From contig NZ_BILW01000017.1 in NCBI RefSeq assembly GCF_004000765.1, positions 82,819 to 146,818 on the forward strand: a stretch of DNA of 64,000 nt, read 5' to 3'. A program made the translations under genes and the position numbers. Shown piece after piece: positions 43,669-53,326 of this stretch. The stretch's first letter is position 1, and each line of letters starts with the position of its first letter. This DNA comes from Paenibacillus chondroitinus NBRC 15376. GTDB taxonomy: Bacteria > Bacillota > Bacilli > Paenibacillales > NBRC-103111. Below the pieces are notes generated by a model, which worked only from the letters and a program-made list of their open reading frames with translations, did no database searches and was not told the origin of the DNA.

Positions 43669-45147
43669 TTGGGACTAGGTCTCCTAAAACAAGGTTATTT
43701 ATACGAATTGAATTATTTATCCGCCAATATCATCCTAGTAGCTTCATTTCTAATTTACAGTCTTACAATTAAGCAGATGCGCCTACATCTAGTGCATCTA
43801 TGTTTATTTTTAATCGTTTTACTTTACTGGATTAGTGTGTTTATCGCGGCAAACTTGGAAAATGCCATTTTAGAGGCTATCAAAATAACCACTATGCTCC
43901 CATTTGCGATTCTTTTTTCTGCCCTATCCAAAGAACAAATGATGAAAGTTTTCAGATGGATTCCTTACATGGGAGCATTCCTCGTTGTTATTGGAGTCAT
44001 TTTTCAGTTGGAGAGGCAGCAGCGACTAGAGTCAACAATAGGTTATGCAAACGCATTAGCTATATTCTTATTGATTTCTCTGTTAATGAGTATCTTTTTT
44101 TACATGAGAAAAGCCAATAAGATTGATTTCATATTGATTATTATTCAAGCAACAGGACTTCTACTTACATATTCCAGGTCGGTATGGGTGCTGTGGATTG
44201 TATCAATTGCTGTTGTGGTATTATTTCAAGAGTTTCGGAAGAGAAACATGTGGCTAAAATTAATGTCTATTCATGTTTTTAGTTTTATAATTGCTGCTTT
44301 ATTAAAAAGGGATATGTTCTTTTTTTGGTCAAGGCTCAAAACGATACAGCCAGAAACCTCTGAATTTCAGATGAGGCTTATGTACTGGAAAGATAGTTTA
44401 CCCATGATTACCGATTATTTTTGGCTTGGAACAGGAGGTGGAGGATGGAGTGTATGGCAATCCTTTTACCAATCACAAGCGTATTTTGTTCGGTTTGTAC
44501 ATAATCATTATTTACAAATAGCACTAGATATAGGTGTGTTCGGATCATTGTTGTTTATTTTAATTGCCATAATCCTATATTATCGCAGCTTTGCTCTGTA
44601 TAAATCATTAAAAACAGTAGCGGAGAACTCTTCACTAGTATGGATAAAAGGAGTTGTGCTAGCGAGCACTGTTCTACTCCTTCATGCAGGATTTGATTTT
44701 GATTTTAGTTTTCTCTTCATCCACGCAATTTTTCTTATGTTTGTTGAGTACATTATGGTGCAGAGTCCAGATACGGCCGCAGTACTAATCAATCCAAGTA
44801 AGTCTGTAAAGGCAATTCTATCTGTTTCTCTGGTAGTCATGTTGTTTTTCACAAGTTGGGTGGAGGTAGGGAAATACTTTCAGATGAGAGGCCAGAATAA
44901 CGTTGCAATTGGGAATATGCAATCGGCGATTCAAGATTATTCGATAGCACAGAAATTGTTACCTTGGGCTGCATCGGCCTATTATGACATGGCGAAAGTA
45001 TATGTTTTACTTGGGAATAAGTCAGGAAATCGGAATGATTATTTGGAGGGGAAGAAACAAGTTGAACAAGCGGTGCATCTACTTCCTCATGAGAGGTTGT
45101 ACCAACAGTTAAATGAGGATCTTTATGAAAATTTAATGAAGGAATAA
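43669..45147 (+). CDS. O-antigen ligase-like polytopic protein with TPR-like tail
   Basis: The 492 aa product has about 11 membrane helices and the Wzy_C/O-antigen-ligase region (LLTYSRSVWVLW, then WLGTGGGGWSVWQSFY and VHNHYLQIALDIGVFG). The C-terminal tail (YSIAQKLLPWAASAYYDMAK, KKQVEQAVHLLPHERLYQQL) looks like TPR helices. It probably polymerises or transfers a surface glycan. The first usable start is TTG 43669, which cuts into the first helix; the frame is open back to 43618 (VIQKFIYIVILLF...) without ATG, GTG or TTG. The real start may be a rare codon such as ATT 43633 or may have been destroyed. Confidence 0.78.
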   Translation: MGLGLLKQGYLYELNYLSANIILVASFLIYSLTIKQMRLHLVHLCLFLIVLLYWISVFIAANLENAILEAIKITTMLPFAILFSALSKEQMMKVFRWIPYMGAFLVVIGVIFQLERQQRLESTIGYANALAIFLLISLLMSIFFYMRKANKIDFILIIIQATGLLLTYSRSVWVLWIVSIAVVVLFQEFRKRNMWLKLMSIHVFSFIIAALLKRDMFFFWSRLKTIQPETSEFQMRLMYWKDSLPMITDYFWLGTGGGGWSVWQSFYQSQAYFVRFVHNHYLQIALDIGVFGSLLFILIAIILYYRSFALYKSLKTVAENSSLVWIKGVVLASTVLLLHAGFDFDFSFLFIHAIFLMFVEYIMVQSPDTAAVLINPSKSVKAILSVSLVVMLFFTSWVEVGKYFQMRGQNNVAIGNMQSAIQDYSIAQKLLPWAASAYYDMAKVYVLLGNKSGNRNDYLEGKKQVEQAVHLLPHERLYQQLNEDLYENLMKE

Positions 45148-45161
45148 AGTGGATTTATAAG

Positions 45162-45197
45162 ATGATTATATCATTTATGGTATAATCATTTTTGTTT
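45162..45197 (+). terminator. Rho-independent terminator
   Basis: ATGATTATA pairs perfectly with TATAATCAT (10-base loop), followed by TTTTGTTT. Confidence 0.82.
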
Positions 45198-45233
45198 AAT
45201 TATTCCATTATTTCGAAGAGGTGGCTTGAATTC

Positions 45234-48200
45234 ATGAGTTATTGGAAACATATACTCCAAAAGATTGGTTTGTCTCTGATTGTCGTATTTATCATCCAGA
45301 TTATTTTGCCTACAGTTTCGTTTGCTTTTCCTGGATTTTTTATGTATTCACCGGAAGATGGTAGATTAAGAGGCTACGTTTATGTGAAAGATCCTACGAA
45401 GGTGTCCGTAGACATAACGAATAATGGAACGGTAACAACCATTACTTATGATAGTGACAAGGATAAATTATCATTTCATGATAGCACTTATTATGGTTAT
45501 GATGATGCAAATCTCAAATTGAAAAATGTTAATATCAATCCAATCGGCTATACGGCTAACACAGCTCCTAGCAGAATCGTAGCTTCAGATGGCCAAACCA
45601 CACAGGAGTTCACTAAAGAAATAGATTCATATGGAAATGTTCGATATTTTGGTGACAATACGAAACTTGGCTTATACCGCATAGTTGGCGGGCAAAATAT
45701 ATCAAATTTCAAAGCCAATACATACATACCACGGAATAATCAGCTTGTGAGTTTCATACCTGCTAGCAATGATTCGAACGCCTTACAGCTCTCGTTGCCA
45801 TCGGCAAGTAACTTACCTGCGATAGCTTTCGAACATCTTGCTCTTTCGGACTTTGTATTAAAAGATGTTACCGCAGGGTCTAATATGACTTTAATGAGTC
45901 TTAATAGGTTAACTGGATATGAAACACTACAACAATATCCTAACAGTTATTTGAACAGTGTTATAACACTAGAAACATCAACTTCACTAGTTAAAAATCA
46001 TGTGTATGAATTGAGCTTATCTTCATTAAGCAACGGTGATGAATTAAAGCTTCCTGCACAAGGGACTTATTCTTTTAGTCTGACACTGGGTATCGTTAAA
46101 GTTGAATTCGTAGATCAAGGAAAACCTAATTATGACTTCTTTGAGGGTCACGGCGCTGCTTACTTTGATAATGTACAAATCAATGATGGTCGACAGTTAA
46201 AGATTAATCCGGAAACGATGATTGTGGGGCAAGAGAAAGATTTTAAAGTGTTCAATCAATTCGATGATGGGACGGTTAAGGATGTTACGGATTATGAGAT
46301 TGCTGCGTTGACGTTTTCTGATGTAAAAAATAAAGCAATTTCTTTGGATAGTACAACTAAAAAAATTACAGCCCTCAACCCAGGTTCGGCATCATTAGTA
46401 ATAAAACTTAATGGAGTATATTATCCTTTCACTATTACTGTTATAGCTGTCAGTCCAGGTGGAAGTGGAGGTAGTGGATTCTTTCAATACTTTTTGGAAG
46501 ATCAAGACCTAACTCGTGGTCAAATTCATCCGAAAGTATCTTGGATGACATCTTCGGAAGCCCTCTATTCTGGATATGAACTAACCTTTTCTGATACAAA
46601 TGGTTCAGCGATAGGTCAAACGATAAACGTTCCTAAGCAGGTAACAACAGGTGGTGGATTTAATTATTTGGATATTCCAAATAGTTCATTGCCGCTCGGT
46701 GCTGTATATGTTGATCTAACTCCAAAAGATTTAGCTGGTCATAAGGTTTCAGAAATGTATCGTATGCAAATTTTTGATAACACATCGAATAGCCCAGTCC
46801 TAACAGGAGGTAATCCCGCAATCCCGGCACCGGTCGCTCAGGCTATGCAGTTTGATGATCAAGATACAAGACTGTGGAACTTGGGTGGACACATTGCTTG
46901 GTACGATGCATCAGCGAATGATTCTTCTGCCACTTCTTACAGCCTTTATTTTGTAGATGCAAATAACACGAAGTTGAAGCCTATTGCGGAGATACTGCGA
47001 AATAACTTTAAACGTCCTTATCAAAATCTAGATCTGCCCAGCTATGAAATTACATTGCCGAATGGTTTTGTGATGCCAGAAGGTGCTCAGAAAATAGGCA
47101 TTTTCGGAAAGAATGCTCAAGGAGAAAGCACACAGGGCTATTATTATAGATTCTGGGATAGAATTGCAGGGACAATGGGGAATGATTATTTCGAAGATAC
47201 TGATAATCGTGCAAATCACATAAACGGAACCTTGAACTGGACACCGATGCTAAATGAAACTAATATCGTAGGTTATGTGGTACAGTTCCTTGGAAAAGAT
47301 TTCGAACCCATTGGAAACAGTTTTGCACAAATTGGAAAAGGGCAACAGCAGTATAGTGTATCTATTCGCGAAGATCAAATTCCAGTTGAGGCCAAAGTTA
47401 TTGCACTCAGGGCTGTGAACGCAGACGGTATATATTTACCAGTCGGGAATTATTCTATCTCAGACAATATTCTTGGAGAAGCGACTAGTTCCTCACCTGT
47501 TGACCAGCAGTTGCCTGGGATAACGCAGATCATGAATTGGGATTTAGATGGTGAACTGGGGGAAATAGGTGGATACATGTACTTTAACGCTGATTATAGT
47601 GCGGTAAATTCATCCATTCTACGTTATGATATTTATTTTGTTAATGATCAATTGCAAAAGATTAAGCCTACTATAAGCTTATCTAAAAATAATGTGGGAC
47701 TGTACCAAACGAGTATCCCTATGAACACTAAAATACCGAACGGTGCTACCAAGCTCGCTGTTTATGGGATTACAGCAACTGGTGAGAGTGCGCCGAAAAC
47801 AATTGATTTAAATGACCGAATCTACAGCCCATCTTTATTGCCAAGTCAGATTAGCATAACCAACAATAAGTCAGACTTAGCGGATACGATTACAATTACA
47901 GGGTTGCAGGCATATGATGCTGTTAGTGTATACCGTGATGTGAATTCATCAAATGCTTTCTTAGTTGGTTCCGTGGAAGGTAATGCCTCTTCGATATCAT
48001 TCAGTGTGCCGCAGCTGGGGAAAGAAGAGGGGAGTTTGTATTTTGCTCTTCAACGTAACGGTGGAATTCGGAGTCTAAAGGTACTTAAAACCTACGATAA
48101 AGAGCCAACGATAGGCGGTGCCGTTGGAGGAGGAGGTGGCGGTGGCGGCCCAGTGGGCCCTGCAGAACTCTTCAAATGGGATATCGTCAATCAAAATGGT

Positions 48201-49412
48201 GCGATTCGCGTATCATCGAGTATCAGTCCTGAACAATTAAAAAGGCTAGTGGAAGAACAAGCTAAAGCTAGCAAAAATGAAGTTCTAATCGACTTAAAGA
48301 CTACTGCTGATGGCTACGACTTCAAGCTCAATGCTGGTTTAATTGATGAGATTAAAAGTAAGTTAGAAGATCCCGTTTTAGTTTTTAATACGACCATAGG
48401 AACAGCGAGAATCCCCTTTGACGTGCTTCAAGATGCATTGAAAGCAAGCGGTGGAAAGGATTGGATGAATCTTAGGATTAGCGTTGATAAGCTCCCGACG
48501 GCCGACCAACAGGATCTGGAGAAAATGATTGCTTTAAATGGGGGAGAGAGTGTAGGTAAGGCCCTATCTTTTGAACTTTCACTTATTAACGATAGCAATA
48601 GCACCGTTGCGACCATCGATTCGTTTTCTGAATATGTTGGACATAATGTTCTTTTACCTAAAGATTTCAAGTTGAATCCAGGTGAAAAGTTAACCGGAGC
48701 CGTATGGGATCCCCAATCCAAAACATTGATTTCCGTCCCATTGACCATAACTTGGGATAAAGATGACAAACCTGCATATGCAACACTTTGGAGAAAAGGG
48801 AACTCCATCTATACGGTGTTTAAATCGCAAAAGCAATTTGCCGATGTAAAAGAGGGCTATTTTGCCAAAGATGACATTGAGTCTTTAGCGGCTAACAACG
48901 TGATTCAAGGATTTGAAGATGGTTCTTTCCGTGCTGATGAGAACGTAACTCGTGCGGAGTTTGCTACACTATTAGTTAGAGGCTTGGGCTTAAAACCAGT
49001 AAGTAGCACGTATAAAGGATTTTCAGATGTTAATGATGCGGATTGGTACAGTCAAGCTGTCTATACGGCTGTAAGTTCGGATCTTATTAGTGGGTATGAA
49101 GATGGAACCTTCCGTCCAACGCAAAATATTACGCATCAAGAAGCCGTCACGATGATTAGTAATGCTTTGAAATTCATTAATAAGGCATCACAGTTGGATG
49201 ATTCAGAGCGTGCGCGATATGCACAGCGTTTAAGTGAATTATCCTGGCCAGTAGATGAGTGGGCAATCGATGCTGCTGCTATGGCGATGAAAAGAAATGT
49301 TTTGAATGCAGGTAATGGGTTCTCTTTTGAAAAGGATGCCAAAACGACGCGCGGTCAAACCGCTCTATTGATTAATAAACTGCTTCAGAACGCGGCTTGG
49401 CCAAAGAATTAA
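45234..49412 (+). CDS. Giant secreted SLH-domain protein
   Basis: The 1392 aa protein has a signal peptide (IGLSLIVVFIIQIILPTVSF, ending VSFA), a long region of beta-sandwich modules including four related segments that begin near GGxIxWxxA (e.g. LGGHIAWYDASANDSSATS and IGGYMYFNADYS), a Ca- or wall-facing Gly-rich linker near residue 965, a conserved domain (residues about 980-1190) and three SLH repeats from about 1200 (FADVKEGYFAKDDIESLAAN, FSDVNDADWYSQAVYTA, and a degenerate third). It is probably anchored to the wall polymer, as for the protein at 55-3750. ATG 45234 follows GAGGTGG. The ligand is unknown. Confidence 0.9.
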   Translation: MSYWKHILQKIGLSLIVVFIIQIILPTVSFAFPGFFMYSPEDGRLRGYVYVKDPTKVSVDITNNGTVTTITYDSDKDKLSFHDSTYYGYDDANLKLKNVNINPIGYTANTAPSRIVASDGQTTQEFTKEIDSYGNVRYFGDNTKLGLYRIVGGQNISNFKANTYIPRNNQLVSFIPASNDSNALQLSLPSASNLPAIAFEHLALSDFVLKDVTAGSNMTLMSLNRLTGYETLQQYPNSYLNSVITLETSTSLVKNHVYELSLSSLSNGDELKLPAQGTYSFSLTLGIVKVEFVDQGKPNYDFFEGHGAAYFDNVQINDGRQLKINPETMIVGQEKDFKVFNQFDDGTVKDVTDYEIAALTFSDVKNKAISLDSTTKKITALNPGSASLVIKLNGVYYPFTITVIAVSPGGSGGSGFFQYFLEDQDLTRGQIHPKVSWMTSSEALYSGYELTFSDTNGSAIGQTINVPKQVTTGGGFNYLDIPNSSLPLGAVYVDLTPKDLAGHKVSEMYRMQIFDNTSNSPVLTGGNPAIPAPVAQAMQFDDQDTRLWNLGGHIAWYDASANDSSATSYSLYFVDANNTKLKPIAEILRNNFKRPYQNLDLPSYEITLPNGFVMPEGAQKIGIFGKNAQGESTQGYYYRFWDRIAGTMGNDYFEDTDNRANHINGTLNWTPMLNETNIVGYVVQFLGKDFEPIGNSFAQIGKGQQQYSVSIREDQIPVEAKVIALRAVNADGIYLPVGNYSISDNILGEATSSSPVDQQLPGITQIMNWDLDGELGEIGGYMYFNADYSAVNSSILRYDIYFVNDQLQKIKPTISLSKNNVGLYQTSIPMNTKIPNGATKLAVYGITATGESAPKTIDLNDRIYSPSLLPSQISITNNKSDLADTITITGLQAYDAVSVYRDVNSSNAFLVGSVEGNASSISFSVPQLGKEEGSLYFALQRNGGIRSLKVLKTYDKEPTIGGAVGGGGGGGGPVGPAELFKWDIVNQNGAIRVSSSISPEQLKRLVEEQAKASKNEVLIDLKTTADGYDFKLNAGLIDEIKSKLEDPVLVFNTTIGTARIPFDVLQDALKASGGKDWMNLRISVDKLPTADQQDLEKMIALNGGESVGKALSFELSLINDSNSTVATIDSFSEYVGHNVLLPKDFKLNPGEKLTGAVWDPQSKTLISVPLTITWDKDDKPAYATLWRKGNSIYTVFKSQKQFADVKEGYFAKDDIESLAANNVIQGFEDGSFRADENVTRAEFATLLVRGLGLKPVSSTYKGFSDVNDADWYSQAVYTAVSSDLISGYEDGTFRPTQNITHQEAVTMISNALKFINKASQLDDSERARYAQRLSELSWPVDEWAIDAAAMAMKRNVLNAGNGFSFEKDAKTTRGQTALLINKLLQNAAWPKN

Positions 49413-49458
49413 CATATTTGTCTCCTTCACCGCATATCCATTAACAAAAGCATAAAAC

Positions 49459-49517
49459 AGGCAAAGGTGCCTCAGGTCCAAGAACGTCGAGCGTTCTCCG
49501 AACCGGGGCACCTTTTT
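49459..49517 (+). promoter_or_regulatory. ANTAR-type attenuator in the eut leader
   Basis: A long terminator hairpin pairs AAAGGTGCC (49463-49471) with GGCACCTTT (49507-49515), encloses the inner hairpin AGAACG-TCGAG-CGTTCT and ends in a T run. Its 5' arm overlaps a small hairpin AGGC-AAAGGT-GCCT (49459-49472), whose six-base loop has A at position 1 and G at position 4, the loop pattern recognised by ANTAR regulators such as EutV. Folding of one excludes the other. A second upstream hexaloop hairpin, usual for this system, is not obvious. Confidence 0.6.
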
Positions 49518-49547
49518 GCTTCCATTCGAGGCGGAGAGGTGAAGGGA

Positions 49548-50213
49548 GTGCCCCCTAACGAGAAACCGATACGCGCCGTACCGCTCGCCGTCCGGATCAT
49601 CCCGAACGTCGACGCCGGGCTCGCGCAGAAGCTGGAGCTGAAGCCGGGCATCCGCAGCCTTGGCCTGCTGACTTCATCCATCGACGATGTAGGTTACACC
49701 GCCATTGATGAAGCAACAAAAAACGCAGCGGTAGAGGTGGTCTATGCCCGCTCGTTCTATGCCGGATCAGGGCATGCGTCGGGGCCGCTGTCCGGTGAAT
49801 TCATCGGCATCATCGGCGGTGCCTCGCCGGACGAAGTGCGTAGCGGGCTGGATGCCGCTATCCAAGTAATGGAGAGCGGCGCCTGCTTCTACGCGCTGAA
49901 TGCCGAAGCCACACACGCGTACTATGCGCATGTAGTATCCCGCACAGGCTCGTATCTCTCCAAAGAAGCGGAGATCGGGGAAGGCGAGCCGCTTGCTTAC
50001 TTAATTGCTCCTCCATTGGAAGCCGTCTACGCCATGGATGCCGCACTTAAAGCCGCCGATGTGCGCTTGTGCAAATTCTATGGCCCGCCGACGGAGACGA
50101 ATTTTGCGGGAGGATTGCTGACAGGCAGTCAATCGGCCTGTATGGCAGCGGCTGAAGCATTTGCGGAGGCTGTCCGATGCATCGCTAGAGAACCGAAGAA
50201 AATAGGCCAGTAA
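49548..50213 (+). CDS. eutL: Ethanolamine microcompartment shell protein EutL
   Basis: The 221 aa product is a tandem-BMC trimeric shell protein. Family features are LELKPGIRSLGLLTSSIDDV, AIDEATKNAAVEVVYARSFY, HVVSRTGSYLS, YLIAPPLEAVYAMDAALKAA and ETNFAGGLLTGSQSAC. GTG 49548 is chosen because GAGAGGTGA lies just upstream and the resulting N-terminus matches known EutL length (about 219 aa). It forms shell facets with a gated pore for substrates. It is the first gene after the attenuator. Confidence 0.93.
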   Translation: MPPNEKPIRAVPLAVRIIPNVDAGLAQKLELKPGIRSLGLLTSSIDDVGYTAIDEATKNAAVEVVYARSFYAGSGHASGPLSGEFIGIIGGASPDEVRSGLDAAIQVMESGACFYALNAEATHAYYAHVVSRTGSYLSKEAEIGEGEPLAYLIAPPLEAVYAMDAALKAADVRLCKFYGPPTETNFAGGLLTGSQSACMAAAEAFAEAVRCIAREPKKIGQ

Positions 50214-50229
50214 GAGGCAGGTGTCCGTA

Positions 50230-50742
50230 ATGATTGAACAAAAGCTAGCCTTGGGCATGATCGAAACCTATGGCTTGCCGGCATTAATTGCCGCCGCCGA
50301 CGCTGCCGCAAAAACGGCGGATGTAAAGGTCACGATGTACGAGAAGGTGGATGCCGGCATCGTAACGGTGTATATCTGGGGCGATGTGGCAGCGGTCAAA
50401 GCGGCTGTAGATGCGGGGGCCGATGAGGCGAAACGGGTCGGCAAGCTGCTCGGCACACAGGTGATCCCACGTCCGGATCCTTCGATCTACACGATGCTGC
50501 AGAATGTTCAAGAGCGGGAGCAGCCCAAAGTCCCTGAACAACCAGAAGCTCTCAAGTCAAAAGATGAGCCTCCTGCAACTGCACCGAACTGGAGCAAGAT
50601 GACCGTCGCCCAGCTCAGAGAGCTCGCCCAAAGCATGCCCAAATTCCCGCTGGCCGGACGAGACATTCAGCTGGTTAGCAAAGCGGAGCTAGTCCGGCTT
50701 TTCTCGGAGCTGTCCGCTGAAGAAGGAGAGCGGCCGACATGA
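50230..50742 (+). CDS. BMC shell protein with C-terminal SAP/Rho-N-like domain (EutK-like)
   Basis: The 170 aa product has one BMC domain (LALGMIETYGLPALIAAADA ... IPRPDPSIY), a Pro/Glu linker (residues about 97-122) and a C-terminal helical domain (SKMTVAQLRELAQSMPKF ... VSKAELVRLFSEL) that resembles SAP or Rho N-terminal folds. EutK has the same plan with a different, helix-turn-helix-like C-terminal domain, so a nucleic-acid or protein-binding role at the shell is possible. The 3' end overlaps the eutE gene by 4 bases. Confidence 0.82.
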   Translation: MIEQKLALGMIETYGLPALIAAADAAAKTADVKVTMYEKVDAGIVTVYIWGDVAAVKAAVDAGADEAKRVGKLLGTQVIPRPDPSIYTMLQNVQEREQPKVPEQPEALKSKDEPPATAPNWSKMTVAQLRELAQSMPKFPLAGRDIQLVSKAELVRLFSELSAEEGERPT

Positions 50743-52247
50743 AGCTGGACAGCGATTTGCAAGCGATCCAGGAGGTTCGCAAATACCTGCAAGAGGCCAA
50801 GGCGGCTCAGAAGCTCCTGGAAAAAATGACGCAGCCACAAATCGACGCGATCGTATCCGCCATGGCCGAAGCGGCGGAACAGCAGGCAGAACGGCTTGGC
50901 GCTATGGCCGTCCACGAGACCGGCTTCGGGAAAGTGGCCGATAAAAGGGCGAAGAATCTGTTCGTCGCGAGGGACATCTATGCAGCGATAAAGGACATGC
51001 AAACGGTGGGGATCATCCGCAAGGACAACACAAGGCAGGTCTGGGAAATCGCCCAGCCCGTCGGCACCATTGCCGCCATCATTCCCTCAACGAACCCAAC
51101 TTCGACGGTGTTGTTCAAATGCCTGATCGCGCTGAAAGCACGCAACGCGATCGTCATCTCCCCGCATCCGTCAGCGCTACGCTGCTCGCAAGAATCAGCC
51201 GCCGTCATGCGGGATGCAGCAGAGCGCGCGGGAGCTCCGCCGGGGCTCATTCATTGCCTCTCGCATCCTACTTTGGAGGCGAGTGGAGAGCTGATGCGGC
51301 ATAAGCTGACGGATCTTATCTTGGCCACAGGCGGAACCGCCATGGTGAAGGCCGCCTACAGCTCCGGCAAACCCGCCTATGGTGTCGGGCCCGGCAATGT
51401 GCCGGTGTACATTCACCGGAGTGCGAACATCCCAAGTGCGGTGAACCACATTTTGCAGAGTAAAACGTTCGACTACGGCACGATCTGCGCTTCCGAGCAA
51501 GCGCTTGTTGTGGATCAAGCCATTAAGCCGTACCTCATCCAAGAATTACAACGCCGTAACGCCTATTTCCTCAATAAGCACGAAAAGCAGAAAATCGCCT
51601 CTATCCTGATGACAACAAAAGGGATGAATCCGCAAATTGTTGGCCAATCACCACAGGCCATAGCAGGCAAAGCCGGCATCGATGTCCCGGATAGCGCGCA
51701 GATGTTAATCGCAGAAGAGGCGGAAGTTGGGCACGATTACCCTTTTTCCATGGAGAAGCTTTGCCCTGTGCTTGCCTTATATACGGTGAACGACTGGCAG
51801 GAAGGCTGTCAAAAGTGCATTCAGCTGTTATCGCTCGGTGGCTTAGGACATACCCTCGGCATTCACGCTGAGGATCAAGCGATTATTGAAGCTTTCGGGT
51901 TGGAAAAGCCGGCATCGCGCATTGTCGTTAACACGGGAACAACGTTCGGCGGTATCGGTGCTACGACAGGGATCTTCCCCTCCATGACACTGGGCTGCGG
52001 GACGTTTGGGAATAACATCACCTCGGACAATATTGGGCCGCAGCATTTGCTGAACATCAAGCGGGTCGCCTTCGGCATGAAGGAAATGCCTCTGCCTGAG
52101 GAGCCTGTCGCGACGAATTCCGACGACTCTAGTCAAGTCGCCATCCAGGTGGTGGACCGACTAATCAAGACGAATCAGCTCGGCATTACGCGTGAGGAAG
52201 TTGCTCAGATTATCAGAAAGGTCCTTACGGATATGCAATTGTCTTAA
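50739..52247 (+). CDS. eutE: Acetaldehyde dehydrogenase (CoA-acylating), EutE-like
   Basis: The 502 aa protein converts acetaldehyde, CoA and NAD+ to acetyl-CoA inside the microcompartment. An N-terminal amphipathic helix ([20 protein letters not shown]) resembles an encapsulation peptide. The ALDH core shows [36 protein letters not shown], and the catalytic Cys in [12 protein letters not shown]. It overlaps the preceding shell gene by ATGA and precedes eutM by 26 bases. Confidence 0.93.
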   Translation: MKLDSDLQAIQEVRKYLQEAKAAQKLLEKMTQPQIDAIVSAMAEAAEQQAERLGAMAVHETGFGKVADKRAKNLFVARDIYAAIKDMQTVGIIRKDNTRQVWEIAQPVGTIAAIIPSTNPTSTVLFKCLIALKARNAIVISPHPSALRCSQESAAVMRDAAERAGAPPGLIHCLSHPTLEASGELMRHKLTDLILATGGTAMVKAAYSSGKPAYGVGPGNVPVYIHRSANIPSAVNHILQSKTFDYGTICASEQALVVDQAIKPYLIQELQRRNAYFLNKHEKQKIASILMTTKGMNPQIVGQSPQAIAGKAGIDVPDSAQMLIAEEAEVGHDYPFSMEKLCPVLALYTVNDWQEGCQKCIQLLSLGGLGHTLGIHAEDQAIIEAFGLEKPASRIVVNTGTTFGGIGATTGIFPSMTLGCGTFGNNITSDNIGPQHLLNIKRVAFGMKEMPLPEEPVATNSDDSSQVAIQVVDRLIKTNQLGITREEVAQIIRKVLTDMQLS

Positions 52248-52273
52248 TCCCATCATCTAAGGAGGAGATCGCA

Positions 52274-52561
52274 ATGGCAGGAGAATTGGCCGCATTAGGT
52301 TTAGTGGAAACGAAAGGCTTGGTAGGTTCAATTGAAGCGGCGGATGCAATGGTGAAAGCAGCGAATGTCAGGCTGGTCGGGAAAGTGCATGTCGGCGGCG
52401 GGCTAGTGACAGTGATGGTCAGGGGAGATGTCGGTGCCGTCAAAGCAGCCACAGATGCAGGTGCAGCAGCTGCGGAGAAGGTAGGAGAGTTGGTTTCGGT
52501 GCATGTGATCCCCCGTCCGCACTCCGACATTGAGTTCATTCTTCCTAAGCTTGAAGGGTAA
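52274..52561 (+). CDS. eutM: Major hexameric BMC shell protein EutM-like
   Basis: The 95 aa protein is a single BMC domain: [20 protein letters not shown], a Gly-rich [20 protein letters not shown] and [16 protein letters not shown]. Such hexamers tile the facets of the shell. A perfect AAGGAGG RBS stands before it, appropriate to a protein needed in high copy. Confidence 0.95.
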   Translation: MAGELAALGLVETKGLVGSIEAADAMVKAANVRLVGKVHVGGGLVTVMVRGDVGAVKAATDAGAAAAEKVGELVSVHVIPRPHSDIEFILPKLEG

Positions 52562-52564
52562 AAG

Positions 52565-53326
52565 ATGGCGCTCATTACGGAAACGTATCTGCGCGCACAG
52601 CTGATCAAAGGTTTGGCGAATCCTTTTCCCGTTACAGAGGGGGATAAGCTGACCCCCGCAGCCGCCGATTTCCTGAAGGAGCGAGGAATTCCTTTGCAGC
52701 GTGTGGCGTCTGCGCCATCCGGCACCCTGCCACCGAACTTCCTACCTGTTGGCGTCTCCAACCGGCACGTGCACCTCGCACCACATCATATCGATATGCT
52801 GTTCGGCAAGGATTACCAGCTGACGCCTCTGCGCGAGCTGTCTCAGAAAGAGCAATTCGCCGCCGTGGAAACAGTGACACTCAAAGGCCCGCACGGCAGC
52901 CTGTCTAACGTTCGCATCTTGGGACCCTCCCGTGGTGCGACGCAAGTGGAAATCTCGCGCACAGACGGATTCGAGCTTGGCGTTCATCCGCCGATCCGCC
53001 TTTCCGGCGATCTTGCAGGCACACCGGGGGTTACGCTGGTTGGCACAAAGGGAACCGTGACTTTAAACGAAGGGCTGATCATCGCCAAAAATCACCTACA
53101 TGCCTCCCCGGAGGAAGCCCAGATCTTGCGCCTAAACCACGGGGACCGCATACACGTGCAGGCAATGGGGGAGCGGCCAATCATTTTTACCGATGTGATC
53201 GTGAGGGTGAGCCCGCAGTATTCGCTGGATTTCCATATCGACCGGGATGAGGCGAATGCAGCCCATTTAACGACAGGGGACACGGTCCAGATCATCCCTA
53301 GGAATGCCGAAAGGAGGCTGCGCTAG
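52565..53326 (+). CDS. Phosphotransacylase, PduL type
   Basis: The 253 aa protein has the PduL signature GVSNRHVHLAPHHIDMLFG and later NHLHASPEEAQILRL, whose His residues bind zinc. It transfers acetyl from CoA to phosphate, recycling CoA in the compartment. This family replaces the classical Pta-like EutD here. The first 45 residues (EAYLRAQLIKGL-like helix; LTPAAADFLKERGIPL) include a probable targeting helix. The gap to eutM is 3 bases. Confidence 0.92.
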   Translation: MALITETYLRAQLIKGLANPFPVTEGDKLTPAAADFLKERGIPLQRVASAPSGTLPPNFLPVGVSNRHVHLAPHHIDMLFGKDYQLTPLRELSQKEQFAAVETVTLKGPHGSLSNVRILGPSRGATQVEISRTDGFELGVHPPIRLSGDLAGTPGVTLVGTKGTVTLNEGLIIAKNHLHASPEEAQILRLNHGDRIHVQAMGERPIIFTDVIVRVSPQYSLDFHIDRDEANAAHLTTGDTVQIIPRNAERRLR

